A DNA stretch of 64,000 bases, from assembly GCA_014656175.1 (NCBI GenBank), contig BNBX01000013.1:1-64000 (forward strand), in the 5' to 3' direction. Below are positions 1 to 8,177 of the stretch, piece by piece; the first letter of the stretch is position 1; every line of letters starts with the position of its first letter. The position numbers and the translations under genes were made by a program. Origin of the DNA: Streptomyces werraensis. GTDB taxonomy: Bacteria > Actinomycetota > Actinomycetes > Streptomycetales > Streptomycetaceae. The notes beneath the pieces were generated by a model. The model was given only the letters and a program-made list of their open reading frames with translations. It made no database searches and was not told where the DNA came from.

Positions 1-57
1 AAGGGCGACCTCGCCGCACTCCTCGCCGGCGGCGACACCTGGACCGTCGCCGGCTGA
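1..57 (+). CDS. 3' end of an unidentified protein
   Basis: Only the last 18 codons and a TGA stop (55-57) are inside the window. The reading frame from base 1 is open, rich in Ala/Leu/Gly, and ends in TWTVAG. It is followed four bases later by a perfect 25-bp hairpin, which supports a real gene end on the plus strand. The product cannot be identified from so short a piece. Confidence 0.6.
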   Translation, partial: KGDLAALLAGGDTWTVAG

Positions 58-60
58 ACA

Positions 61-114
61 CCGACGCGAGAGGGCCCCGGCATCCACAAGGATGCCGGGG
101 CCCTCTCGCGTCGG
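61..114 (+). terminator. strong intrinsic terminator, perfect 25-bp stem
   Basis: Bases 61-85 and 90-114 are exact reverse complements, with a 4-base loop (acaa). The hairpin starts 3 bases after the stop of the plus-strand gene and ends 11 bases before the stop of the minus-strand gene at 126. It probably stops transcription from both sides. There is no U tract, which is usual for Streptomyces. Confidence 0.9.
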
Positions 115-125
115 CCGGGGCGGCC

Positions 126-1349
126 TCAGCAGAAGTCGCCGAGGCCCCACCATTCGCCATGGGTCCGCTCGGGCCCGTACAGGGTCCCGCCGGCCCGGCC
201 GCGGTAGGTGACCAGCCAGCCCGGGTTGCCCGGGTACCCGTCGATCACGTACGCCTCGTTGCTGACCGCGGCCAGGTCGGGACGGCCGTCGCCGGAGAAG
301 TCGCCGACCGCGATCAGGTGCTCCATCGTGTTCCAGCCGCCGCTGCCGACGAGCTTGCGCGCGCCGAGCCGGGCCGTGGAGGTGCCCGGGTACAGCCACA
401 GCTTGCCGGTGGCCTTCTCGCGGGCGTACAGGTCGGGACGGCCGTCACCGGTCACGTCGCCCATGCCGGCCAGCGCGTTCATGCCGCTCCAGCCGCCCGA
501 GCCGATCAGCTTGCGCGCGCCCAGCCTGGAGCCGGAGGCACTCGGGTACAGCCACAGGGCGCCCGTGGACTTCTGGACGGCGATCAGGTCGGAGCGTCCG
601 TCGCCGGTCAGGTCGCCGTAGGCGGTGATGTGGTTCATCGAGTTCCAGCCGCTCGCGCCGAGCAGCTTGCGCGAGCCGAGCGAGCCGGTGCCGGTGCCGG
701 GGTAGAGCCACAGCTTGCCGGTGGCCTTCTCCCGCGTGACGAGGTCCTCGCGGCGGTCGCCGGTGAAGTCGCCGTGGCGGGTGAGCGTGTCCATGGCGTT
801 CCAGCCGCCCGAGCCGATCAGCCGGCCGGTGTCGTCGCCCGGGGTGAACCAGAGCCGCCCGGCAAGGTCACGCGTGATGAGGTCGGCCCTGCGGTCGCCG
901 TTCATGTCGCCGAAGCCGGCGGCCGTCGGGGACGGCTCGGAGTACCAGTTCGGGTAGGCGGACTGACTGCACTCGCGCTCGGTGCGGACGAACTTGATCG
1001 AGCTGGTGGTCGCGACCGGGGAGCTGCTCAGCTCACCGGGCGAGTTCGGGTCCTGGGCCCAGTAGCCTCCCCACGGGACGTAGTTCTTGTCTTCGTACAG
1101 ACAGGCGATCGACTGCGTGCGGTTGACGTACGAGCGGATCTTGTCGTTCCAGCTGCCGAGGTCCGCGACGTTCTTGTTCGTCTTCCACATCGAGCCCTTG
1201 GCGTCCTCGCCCGACCATCCGCAGAAGTAGCCGGACGGGCAGTCGTACGAGCTCGCCGCCGCCGGGGCGGCGGTCGCGAAGGTCAGGCCGGTGCCGGCCA
1301 GCGTGAGGCCGACGAGTGCCGCGACACCCCGCTTGAGATGTTTCCGCAT
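126..1349 (-). CDS. secreted peptidase-inhibitor I36-like protein with FG-GAP/VCBS repeats
   Basis: This 407-residue secreted protein starts at the ATG at 1349, where GGGAGGGGA lies about 7 bases upstream; a longer open frame exists but lacks a signal peptide. Residues 1-33 form a Sec signal peptide (basic MRKHLKR, hydrophobic core, AAPAAA). Residues about 35-130 resemble the peptidase inhibitor I36 / crystallin-like fold: cysteines, CPSGYFCGW near the start, and a WNDKIRSYVN segment. From about residue 145 on there are five FG-GAP/VCBS-type repeats, each with a D-x-(N/T)-G-D-x-R-x-D calcium-binding loop followed by a LW(F/L)YPG strand and a GGWN turn, as in secreted beta-propellers. Family knowledge suggests an extracellular Ca-dependent adhesin or inhibitor; the target is unknown. 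It is divergent from the NmrA-like gene. Confidence 0.85.
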   Translation of the reverse strand: MRKHLKRGVAALVGLTLAGTGLTFATAAPAAASSYDCPSGYFCGWSGEDAKGSMWKTNKNVADLGSWNDKIRSYVNRTQSIACLYEDKNYVPWGGYWAQDPNSPGELSSSPVATTSSIKFVRTERECSQSAYPNWYSEPSPTAAGFGDMNGDRRADLITRDLAGRLWFTPGDDTGRLIGSGGWNAMDTLTRHGDFTGDRREDLVTREKATGKLWLYPGTGTGSLGSRKLLGASGWNSMNHITAYGDLTGDGRSDLIAVQKSTGALWLYPSASGSRLGARKLIGSGGWSGMNALAGMGDVTGDGRPDLYAREKATGKLWLYPGTSTARLGARKLVGSGGWNTMEHLIAVGDFSGDGRPDLAAVSNEAYVIDGYPGNPGWLVTYRGRAGGTLYGPERTHGEWWGLGDFC

Positions 1350-1500
1350 GAATGAGTCCCCTCCCAGTGATGCGCGTCCGCTTCTCGCACCCCCCGATGC
1401 GACGGCTCGGCGGGAGTCGGAACCCTCCGGCGGCGACACGCGCGAGCGTGATCGTAGAGCACGCCGGACCGCTCCCGCGCCGCGGATACACTTTCCAAAA

Positions 1501-1528
1501 GTTAGCGCCCGTCGTACAGTTAGTGTCC
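1501..1528 (+). promoter_or_regulatory. direct-repeat operator candidate upstream of the NmrA-like gene
   Basis: GTTAGCGCCC (1501-1510) and GTTAGTGTCC (1519-1528) match at 8 of 10 bases and are offset by 18 bp. They lie in the 206-bp divergent intergenic region, 28-55 bases before the start at 1556. Genes of this oxidoreductase type are often controlled by HxlR-type regulators, but no regulator gene is next to it here, so the assignment is only a guess. Confidence 0.3.
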
Positions 1529-1555
1529 TACACATCCTCGAGGAGTGGTCGCATC

Positions 1556-2410
1556 ATGAGCATCGTCGTCACCGGAGCCAGCGGGAAGCTCGGCCGTCAC
1601 GTGGTGGAGCAGCTGCTGGAGAAGGTCCCCGCCGGGCAGGTCACCGCGGTCGTGCGCAGCCCGGAGAAGGCAGCCGGCCTCGCGGAGCGCGGGGTACGGG
1701 TCGCGGTCGCCGACTACAACGCGCCGGAGACCTTCGACGGCCTGTTCGCGGCCGGCGACAAGGTCCTGCTGATCTCGGGCAACGAGTTCGACAAGGGCCG
1801 GGTGCGGCAGCACTCCGTCGTCATCGACGCGGCCAAGGCAGCCGGCGTCGCCCTGCTCGCCTACACCAGCGCCCCCGGCTCGCTGACCGCCGCGCTCGCC
1901 GACGACCACCGCGGCACCGAGCGGGCGCTGCTCGACTCGGGCGTGCCGTACGTGCTGCTGCGCAACGGCTGGTACCACGAGAACTACACCGAGAACCTGG
2001 CCCCGGTGCTGGAGCACGGCGCGGTGGTCGCCGCCGCGGGCGAGGGCCGGGTCTCCTCCGCCTCCCGGGCCGACTACGCGGCCGCCGCGGTCGCCGTACT
2101 GACCGGCGAGGGGCACGAGAACACGACGTACGAGCTGGGCGGCGACGAGGCGTGGAGCTTCGCCGAGTACGCGGCCGAGCTGAGCCGGCAGACCGGCCGG
2201 GAGATCGTCTACAACCCGGGCACGCCCGAGGCCCTCACCGGCATCCTGGCCGGCGCGGGGGTGCCCGAGCCGGTGGCGGCCGTGTTCGCCGGTGTGGACG
2301 CGGCGATCGCGAAGGGCGAGCTGGTGGTCGACAGCGGTGACCTGTCCCGGCTGGCGGGCCGTCCGACGACCCCGCTCGCGGAGGCCGTCGCCGCGGCACT
2401 CAAGGACTGA
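1556..2410 (+). CDS. NmrA-like / SDR-family NAD(P)H-binding oxidoreductase
   Basis: This 284-residue protein starts at the ATG at 1556, with AGGAG 10 bases upstream. The N-terminus has the Rossmann glycine motif TGASGKLG (residues 6-13), then AVVRSPEKA, where the Arg suggests NADPH preference. It has the atypical SDR features of the NmrA/QorB group: a YTSAPGSL segment, LRNGWYHENY, and a C-terminal substrate domain (YELGGDEAWSFAEYAAELS). QorB-like members reduce quinones, but many relatives have no known substrate. It is monocistronic; the next gene starts 160 bp downstream. Confidence 0.85.
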   Translation: MSIVVTGASGKLGRHVVEQLLEKVPAGQVTAVVRSPEKAAGLAERGVRVAVADYNAPETFDGLFAAGDKVLLISGNEFDKGRVRQHSVVIDAAKAAGVALLAYTSAPGSLTAALADDHRGTERALLDSGVPYVLLRNGWYHENYTENLAPVLEHGAVVAAAGEGRVSSASRADYAAAAVAVLTGEGHENTTYELGGDEAWSFAEYAAELSRQTGREIVYNPGTPEALTGILAGAGVPEPVAAVFAGVDAAIAKGELVVDSGDLSRLAGRPTTPLAEAVAAALKD

Positions 2411-2572
2411 TCCCCGGCCCGATCGCGTCCGGTCCGTACCGTCATGACCGTATGCCGGTACGGACATGACACGTGGGGGTGTCCGGCGTTACCGTCGTCC
2501 GGGTGGGTTCCGCGCGCGCGTCGGCGGTCCCGCGGATGACCAGGGACGCGTCGGAACACGTTGGAGGGGCCC

Positions 2573-3595
2573 GTGACCGGGAAGCCGGCCGCAGAGCGGC
2601 GCATAGGACTGCTGAACGGCTTCGCGGCGTACGGGATGTGGGGCCTCGTCCCCCTGTTCTGGCCCCTGCTCAAGCCGGCGGGCGCCGTCGAGATCCTGGC
2701 CCACCGCATGGTGTGGTCGCTGGTCTTCGTCGCGGCCGCGCTGGCCGTGATCCGCCGCTGGGCGTGGATCGGCGAGCTGGTGCGGCAGCCGCGCAAGCTG
2801 GCCCTGATCACGGTGGCCGCCTCGGTCATCACCGTCAACTGGGGCGTCTACATCTGGTCGGTGAACTCCGGGCACGTCGTCGAGGCGTCCCTCGGCTACT
2901 TCATCAACCCGCTGGTCACCATCGCCATCGGCGTCCTGCTGCTGAAGGAACGCCTGCGGCCCGCCCAGTGGGCCGCCGTCGGCATCGGCGCCCTCGCGGT
3001 CGTCGTCCTCACCGTCGGCTACGGCCGGCCGCCGTGGATCTCCCTGTGCCTCGCCTTCTCCTTCGCCACCTATGGACTGGTGAAGAAGAAGGTCAACCTC
3101 GGCGGCGTCGAGTCGCTGGCCGCCGAGACCGCGATCCAGTTCCTGCCCGCCCTCGGCTACCTGGTGTGGCTGGGCGCCCAGGGCGAGTCGACCTTCGGCG
3201 CCGAGGGCACGGGGCACGCGCTGCTGCTCGCGGCGACCGGCATCGTCACCGCGCTCCCCCTGGTCTGCTTCGGCGCCGCGGCGATCCGCGTGCCGCTGTC
3301 CACGCTGGGGCTGCTGCAGTACCTGGCGCCGGTCTTCCAGTTCCTGCTCGGCATCCTCTACTTCAAGGAGGCCATGCCTCCGGAGCGCTGGGCCGGGTTC
3401 GCCCTGGTGTGGCTGGCGCTCACCCTGCTCACCTGGGACGCGCTGCGCACCGCACGCCGTGCCGCCCGCGCGCTGTCCGGCCGCCGCGCCGGTGCGGGCG
3501 ACACCACCGTCACGCCTGGCGCCGGAGGGGCCGTGCCGGCCGCCGCGCCGCTGAGCGAGCCGGAGGCGGCGAAGGCGCTGGAGACCAAGCAGTAG
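2573..3595 (+). CDS. rarD: EamA/RarD-type 10-TM drug/metabolite transporter
   Basis: The 340-residue integral membrane protein has about ten hydrophobic segments forming two EamA halves. It carries the RarD hallmarks near the N-terminus (GMWGLVPLFWP, AHRMVWSL) and WGVYIWSVN in the third segment. I chose the GTG at 2573 because GGAGG ends 5 bases upstream; a TTG at 2561 would fall on the ribosome site. The last ~45 residues are a soluble Ala/Pro-rich tail. RarD was named from chloramphenicol phenotypes in other bacteria; the natural substrate is unknown. Confidence 0.88.
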   Translation: MTGKPAAERRIGLLNGFAAYGMWGLVPLFWPLLKPAGAVEILAHRMVWSLVFVAAALAVIRRWAWIGELVRQPRKLALITVAASVITVNWGVYIWSVNSGHVVEASLGYFINPLVTIAIGVLLLKERLRPAQWAAVGIGALAVVVLTVGYGRPPWISLCLAFSFATYGLVKKKVNLGGVESLAAETAIQFLPALGYLVWLGAQGESTFGAEGTGHALLLAATGIVTALPLVCFGAAAIRVPLSTLGLLQYLAPVFQFLLGILYFKEAMPPERWAGFALVWLALTLLTWDALRTARRAARALSGRRAGAGDTTVTPGAGGAVPAAAPLSEPEAAKALETKQ

Positions 3596-3654
3596 CGCGG
3601 CGGGACGGCGTCGATGTTCCTCCCGCTGTCGGTGCCGTCCCCTATAACGGGCGC

Positions 3655-4128
3655 ATGACGCAGACACCTACGCCGCCCACGCCGGTGCACTGGAAGGTCG
3701 TCGTCGACGCGGCCGACCCGCACGCCCAGGCGGACTTCTGGGCCGCCGCCCTGCACTACGTGGTCGAGGACAACAGCCCGCTCATCGAGAAGCTGCTCAC
3801 CGCGGGGGCCGTTCCCGAGGCGCTCACGGTGGTGTCGCACGGCCGCCGCGCCTGGCGCGACCTCGCCGCCGTACGGCATCCAGACGACCCCTACGAGGCG
3901 GAGAGCGGCACCGGGCGCGGCCGGCGGCTGCTCTTCCAGCGGGTGCCCGAGGAGAAGACGGTCAAGAACCGGCTCCACCTCGACCTGCACCCCGGTGCCG
4001 GCCGCCGTGACGAGGAGCAGGCCCGGCTGGAAGGGCTCGGCGCCCGGGTGCTGCGGCGGGTGGAGGAGCCCTCCGGGAGCTGGGTCGTGATGGCAGACCC
4101 CGAGGGGAACGAGTTCTGCCTCCACTAG
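3655..4128 (+). CDS. VOC (glyoxalase-like) domain protein
   Basis: This 157-residue single-domain protein has VOC features: VHWKVVVDAADPHAQADFWAAAL at the N-terminus, a NRLHLDLHP strand that supplies a candidate metal-binding His, and DPEGNEFCLH at the C-terminus, the usual closing motif with a Glu ligand. An insertion of about 45 residues lies between the two half-modules. Homologous Streptomyces proteins are mostly uncharacterised; a role in resistance or isomerisation is possible but not shown. It converges on the next gene with only 13 bases between the stops. Confidence 0.8.
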   Translation: MTQTPTPPTPVHWKVVVDAADPHAQADFWAAALHYVVEDNSPLIEKLLTAGAVPEALTVVSHGRRAWRDLAAVRHPDDPYEAESGTGRGRRLLFQRVPEEKTVKNRLHLDLHPGAGRRDEEQARLEGLGARVLRRVEEPSGSWVVMADPEGNEFCLH

Positions 4129-4131
4129 GCG

Positions 4132-4151
4132 CCTGCGGGAATCACCGCAGG
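4132..4151. terminator. small bidirectional terminator-like hairpin
   Basis: CCTGCGG (4132-4138) pairs with CCGCAGG (4145-4151) across a 6-base loop, between and slightly into the ends of two convergent genes. The stem is only 7 bp, so termination is likely but weak. Confidence 0.4.
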
Positions 4152-5635
4152 TCGCGGGCGCGCGTGGTGAGGCGGTGCATGCGGGCGCGGGCGGAGTCCA
4201 GTTCCTCCTCCTCGTCGGCGGCGGGGCCGCCCTCGGAGACGAGCTCGGTCCACAGCGCGATCAGGTCATGTCCCAGTTCCAGCCCGAGCAGGGGGTCGCG
4301 CACTCCGCGCCACGCGGTGGCGGCGCTGCGGACGTTGCCGTACGCGGCCTCCGTGTCGCCCGCGCGGCGGCAGACTCCGGCGAGGTCGAGGGAGAGCCGG
4401 AAGGCGCGCACCGGCTCGCCCGCCAGGTAGGCGATGTACGCGGTCAGCTCCCGCAGGCGCAGCACCTCCGGGTGCTCGGCCCCGAGGGCCTGCGCGACGT
4501 GCTCCAGCGTCTCGTCGGCGAGACGGGCGGCCGTGTCGATACGGCCCGCCCGCACTGCCTCGTTGATGCGCCCCATGGGGCCGGCGAGGGGGCTGCCGGC
4601 GGGGGCGGCGGGCTCGTCGCCCAGCACGGCCTCGGCGACGGCGTCGAAACCGCGTGGCGGGGTGGGGCGGGGGTCCGGGTCGGCGTCGAGTGCGGCCGCG
4701 AGGTCGGAAGCCGGGGCGGGGACGGGGGCAGGGGCGGGACCCATCGCCGCGTCGGTCTGGACGGGGTGCGGCCGTGCGTCCATGTCCGGGGGCGGGCCGA
4801 ACACGCCCGTGGGCGGCGCGACGGTGCCGGGCGGGGGCACCCTGCGGAGACGGAAGGTGAGCGGGGAGTCGAGAGGGGTTTCGGATCCGGTCCCGGTCCC
4901 GGTTCCCGACCCGGTCCCGGGGACCGGGTGCAGGGGGAAGGTCGGGGTGACGTCCTGGACGGGGGCCGGGGGCGCGGGGGTACCGGACCCGGAGGCGCCC
5001 GGCACCGGAACGGAACCAGGGGCGGCCGGAGCACCGGGCTCAGGAGCGGCGGGGCGCGTAGCCTCCGGCGCCTCGGGCTGCCGAGCCTCGGACGCCGGGG
5101 CCGGGCGGGAATCCCGCGGCGCCTCGGACGCCGGTGCCTGGCGGAGATCCTCCGGTGCCACCTGCTCCGGGACCGCCCGGAGCAGGTGGGTCGGCCGGCC
5201 GGTGTCCGGTCCCGCGGCCGGGAACTGGGGCTCGGGAGCCCGAGGCGTCTCCGGGGCCGGGGGTATGCCAGGGGCCGGCGTCTCCGAGGGCGCCTGTCCC
5301 CTGTCCCGGGCGCCGCGCAGCTGCACCGGCTGCGCGGCGAACGCACTGGAGCCGTCCGGGGCGACCCGGAGCGGGACGACGTACCCGATGCGCTCGTCGC
5401 GCACCGTCGCGTGCACGGCGTGGCCGGTGGCGACGGCGATGCGGTGCAGGCGGTTCAGCACGGCCTGCTGGATCTCCTCGCCGGGGCCCGCGACGACCCG
5501 CACGCCGTCGACGTAGGCACCCGGCTCGTCCGACCCGTCGGACGGGACACGGACGTCGACCGGCACCGCCGCACGGTTCGCCGCGTCCGCGGCCTGCTGC
5601 TGTTCCCGCTTCTTCTCGCGGCTGAGTCGAGACAT
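4142..5635 (-). CDS. Pro/Ala-rich protein with C-terminal TPR-like domain
   Basis: The product is 497 residues from the ATG at 5635 (GAGGGA upstream; start MSRLSREKKREQQQ). Residues ~20-120 form a compact N-terminal domain that includes DGVRVVAGPGEEIQQAVLNRL. The middle (~120-330) is a low-complexity Pro/Ala/Glu/Gly linker. The last ~150 residues are helical with TPR-like spacing (RINEAVRAGRIDTAARLADE, ALGAEHPEVLRLRE, GDTEAAYGNVRSAA). There is no signal peptide or membrane segment. It is divergently transcribed from the DUF6668-like gene with a shared 159-bp upstream region. I do not recognise a function; the TPR part suggests a scaffold role. Confidence 0.75.
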   Translation of the reverse strand: MSRLSREKKREQQQAADAANRAAVPVDVRVPSDGSDEPGAYVDGVRVVAGPGEEIQQAVLNRLHRIAVATGHAVHATVRDERIGYVVPLRVAPDGSSAFAAQPVQLRGARDRGQAPSETPAPGIPPAPETPRAPEPQFPAAGPDTGRPTHLLRAVPEQVAPEDLRQAPASEAPRDSRPAPASEARQPEAPEATRPAAPEPGAPAAPGSVPVPGASGSGTPAPPAPVQDVTPTFPLHPVPGTGSGTGTGTGSETPLDSPLTFRLRRVPPPGTVAPPTGVFGPPPDMDARPHPVQTDAAMGPAPAPVPAPASDLAAALDADPDPRPTPPRGFDAVAEAVLGDEPAAPAGSPLAGPMGRINEAVRAGRIDTAARLADETLEHVAQALGAEHPEVLRLRELTAYIAYLAGEPVRAFRLSLDLAGVCRRAGDTEAAYGNVRSAATAWRGVRDPLLGLELGHDLIALWTELVSEGGPAADEEEELDSARARMHRLTTRARDLR

Positions 5636-5794
5636 CGTTCCCTCATTCGGGTCGTACACCTACCGTCGAGTGTGTCCGCTCGCGCGCGCTGTGCACGTCA
5701 CCGCGTTGTCACAGGCTCGTCCCAAGGGCCGTCGGCCCCGGTTCCGTACCGGGCGCGGGGCATGGACGACCGAGCCGCCGAGCAGGAGAGGGAC

Positions 5795-6301
5795 ATGCGA
5801 GCAGGCACGGGACAGGGACCGGAGATCTGGCTGCGGGGCCCGGTGACGGCGCCGGAGGCGGACCCTCCGGGGCCGGCGTCCGCCCGGACGACGGCCCGGC
5901 GCTTCTCCTGGGTCGGTCTGCACGGCGGCGCGGGTGTCTCCACGCTCGCCGCGGTCTACGGCGGCCACGACTGCGGACGGTCCTGGCCGGCCCCCGACGC
6001 CCCGCGTTCGGTGCTGTTGGTCGCCCGCACCCATGCGGCCGGTCTCGACGCGGTGCTGCCGGCCGTCGAGCTGTTCCGGCGCGGGGAGGCGCCGCACGGG
6101 CTCGACCTGGACGCCGTCGTCCTCGTCGCGGACGCGCCGGGCAGGCTCCCACGTCCCCTCGCGCACCGGGTGCGGCTGATCGAGCCGCTGATCGACGTGT
6201 ACCGGGTGCCGTGGGTGCCCGGCTGGCGCCTCGGCGACCTGGGCGGCCGGCCGCCGCGCGAGACGGAGCCGCTGGCCCGTCTCACCGGCGCCCTGCGGTG
6301 A
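5795..6301 (+). CDS. DUF6668-like conserved actinobacterial protein
   Basis: The 168-residue protein is read from the ATG at 5795, which has AGGAGAGGG two bases before it; another in-frame ATG at 5762 has a poorer site. It has a P-loop-like look without a true Walker Lys: WVGLHGGAGVSTLAAVYGG (GGAGVST), then SVLLVARTHAAGLDAV, VVLVADAPGRLPRPL and a VPWVPGWRLG ending. This pattern recalls MinD/ParA-type folds that have lost nucleotide binding, and matches what I remember of DUF6668. Its stop overlaps the GTG of the next gene, so the two are translationally coupled. Confidence 0.7.
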   Translation: MRAGTGQGPEIWLRGPVTAPEADPPGPASARTTARRFSWVGLHGGAGVSTLAAVYGGHDCGRSWPAPDAPRSVLLVARTHAAGLDAVLPAVELFRRGEAPHGLDLDAVVLVADAPGRLPRPLAHRVRLIEPLIDVYRVPWVPGWRLGDLGGRPPRETEPLARLTGALR

Positions 6302-7476
6302 GCGGGGACGGCGCGCGGGAGATCGCGGACGCCGTGTGCGCGGGCGCGCGCCGGGCCGTGGACGTGGTCGCCGGGTCGCTGGCGCGGATCGAGCGCGCCG
6401 ATCCGGTGCTGTGCGCGTTCCTCGACGTGTGGGACGAGGAGGCCCTGCGCCGGGCGGCCGAGGTGGACGCGCGGGTCGCCGCCGGGGAGCGTCTGCCGCT
6501 GGCCGGGGTGCCGGTCGCGGTCAAGGGTCGGCGCGGACTGCGGGCGGCGGAGCCGCTGCTCGCGGCCGGTGCGGTCGTCGTGGGCGCCACGTCGGTGCCG
6601 GGTCCGGGGACGCCCTGGCAGACGTGGGGGCTCGGGGCGCACGGCCGTACGGTGAACCCGTGGCGGGCGGACCGTACGCCGGGCGGGTCCTCGGCAGGGG
6701 CGGCGGTGGCGGTGGCGGCCGAGCTGGTGCCGCTGGCGACGGGCGCCGACGGGGCGGGCTCGGTGCGGATCCCGGCGGCGTGGTGCGGGGTGACGGGGCT
6801 GAAGGTCACGGGCGGCCGGTTCCCGTCGGGCGACCGCACGGGGCTGGCCGCGCCCGGGATTCTCGCGCGCACGGCGGCGGACGCGGGCCTCTGGTGGCGG
6901 GTCGTCTCCGCACGCGACGCGCCCCCGCCTCGCCTCCCTCTCAACGCGGTCTGGTCGCCCGGCCTGGGGTTCGCCTCCCCCGATCCGGAGCCCGTCGCCC
7001 TGGCGCGGGCGGCGGTCGGCCGGCTCGTCGCGGCAGGCGTGGTGCGCCTCGCGCGGCCGCCGGTCCGACCGTCCCTCCTCGACCCCGGCCCCGCCTGGCT
7101 CACCCTGCGCACCCCGGGCGCCGACCCCGGTGACGCCCACCGCGTCCGAGCCGCCAACGATGCCCGTCTCCGCGACCTCTTCAGCAGGGCGGACCTGCTG
7201 CTCACCCCCACGGCACCGACCGCGCCGCACGGCCACGACGGTCCGGGTGACACCTACTCCACCGCGCTCACCTGGGCGTTCAACCTCGGCGGTCACCCCG
7301 CGCTGAGCATCCCGGCCGGTGTCGGCACCGACGGATGCCCTGCGGGGCTCCAACTGGTCGCCCCGCACGACCGGGAGGATCTGCTGCTGACCGTGGCGGA
7401 GGAGGCCGAGAGGCGGGGCGCGGTCGAACGGCCGAGGGCGCCGTCACGGGGAGGGACCCGGCCACTCGACGGATGA
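6298..7476 (+). CDS. amidase-signature family hydrolase, shortened
   Basis: The 392-residue protein starts at GTG 6298, overlapping the previous stop. The Ser-cisSer-Lys triad can be placed: Lys in VAVKGRRG, cis-Ser in TPGGSSAGAA, and nucleophile Ser in GADGAGSVRIPA. The family usually has 450-500 residues with about 20-30 more residues between the catalytic Lys and the AGAVVVG strand; here that stretch is very short (GLRAAEPLLA). The segment after the core is also reduced. The active-site residues are intact, so it may still hydrolyse a small amide, but substrate access is likely altered. Coupling to a DUF6668-like protein is unusual. Confidence 0.82.
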   Translation: MSGDGAREIADAVCAGARRAVDVVAGSLARIERADPVLCAFLDVWDEEALRRAAEVDARVAAGERLPLAGVPVAVKGRRGLRAAEPLLAAGAVVVGATSVPGPGTPWQTWGLGAHGRTVNPWRADRTPGGSSAGAAVAVAAELVPLATGADGAGSVRIPAAWCGVTGLKVTGGRFPSGDRTGLAAPGILARTAADAGLWWRVVSARDAPPPRLPLNAVWSPGLGFASPDPEPVALARAAVGRLVAAGVVRLARPPVRPSLLDPGPAWLTLRTPGADPGDAHRVRAANDARLRDLFSRADLLLTPTAPTAPHGHDGPGDTYSTALTWAFNLGGHPALSIPAGVGTDGCPAGLQLVAPHDREDLLLTVAEEAERRGAVERPRAPSRGGTRPLDG

Positions 7477-7479
7477 GGG

Positions 7480-7506
7480 AAGAGCCGCCCGGCTCCCGGG
7501 GCTCTT
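7480..7506 (+). terminator. terminator-like hairpin after the amidase
   Basis: AAGAGCC (7480-7486) pairs with GGCTCTT (7500-7506) around a 13-base GC-rich loop, 4 bases after the amidase stop. The following bases are T-containing (tgcccctattt). Confidence 0.5.
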
Positions 7507-7537
7507 GCCCCTATTTACTTGCGTGTGCATATGATGC
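7505..7537 (+). promoter_or_regulatory. candidate promoter and operator of the FMN reductase gene
   Basis: TTGCCC (7505-7510) and TATGAT (7530-7535) give a possible promoter with a long 19-bp spacer. A hyphenated palindrome GCAT-ATG-ATGC (7527-7537) covers the -10 element, as expected for a repressor site. This AT-rich patch stands out from the surroundings and lies 44 bases before the start codon. Confidence 0.35.
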
Positions 7538-7580
7538 AGAAGCCTGTTATTGCCGGACGCCGGATATTTGGGGGACCACC

Positions 7581-8165
7581 ATGACCCGCCGTTTTCTCTT
7601 CGTCCTGGGCAGCGCCCGCCCGGACGGCAACTCCGAACTGCTGGCCCGCCGCGCCGCCGAACAGCTGCCCCCGGACGTGGACCAGCGGTGGATCGACCTC
7701 ACCGCCCATCCCCTGCCCGAGTTCGAGGACCTGCGTCACGACAGCGACCACGTCCGCCCGACCGAGGGCGACACCGCCCTGCTGCTCGACGCCACGCTCG
7801 CGGCAACGGACCTGGTGATCGTCTCCCCGCTGTACTGGTACGTGGTGTCGGCGCAGACCAAGCGCTACCTGGACCACTGGTCGGGCTGGCTGCGCACCCC
7901 CGGCCTGGACTTCAAGGCCACGATGGCGGGCCGCACGCTGTGGGGCGTCACCGCGCTCGCACACGAGGAGCCCGAGGTGGCCGACCCCTTGGTCGGCACG
8001 CTCAGCAATTCGGCCGCGTACATGGGCATGCGGTTCGGCGGGGTTCTGCTCGGCAACGGCAGCAAGCCGGGGGACGTGCTCACGGACACGCGGGCGCTGG
8101 CGCGGGCCAAGACGTTCTTCGCGCAGGACGCGCCGCTCGCCCGCTTCCCGTACGAGGCGGGCTGA
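7581..8165 (+). CDS. flavodoxin-fold NAD(P)H-dependent FMN reductase
   Basis: The 194-residue protein begins MTRRFLFVLGSARPDGNSELL, the phosphate-binding loop (GSARPDGNS, residues ~10-18) of the NADPH-dependent FMN reductase/flavodoxin-like family. It continues with VIVSPLYWYVVSAQTKRYLDHW, the second flavin-contact strand (SPLYWY), as in quinone- and azo-reductase relatives. GGGGGA ends 7 bases before the ATG. It converges on the next gene with 12 bases between. A general NAD(P)H-dependent flavin or quinone reductase role is expected. Confidence 0.85.
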   Translation: MTRRFLFVLGSARPDGNSELLARRAAEQLPPDVDQRWIDLTAHPLPEFEDLRHDSDHVRPTEGDTALLLDATLAATDLVIVSPLYWYVVSAQTKRYLDHWSGWLRTPGLDFKATMAGRTLWGVTALAHEEPEVADPLVGTLSNSAAYMGMRFGGVLLGNGSKPGDVLTDTRALARAKTFFAQDAPLARFPYEAG

Positions 8166-8177
8166 CGCCGGCGCGTC

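Noticed and set aside
4865..4925. Repeated GGTCCCGGTCCCGG-type tract that could be a satellite repeat
   Set aside because: It codes for the Gly/Thr/Ser linker of the Pro-rich protein on the minus strand; codon-level low complexity explains it.
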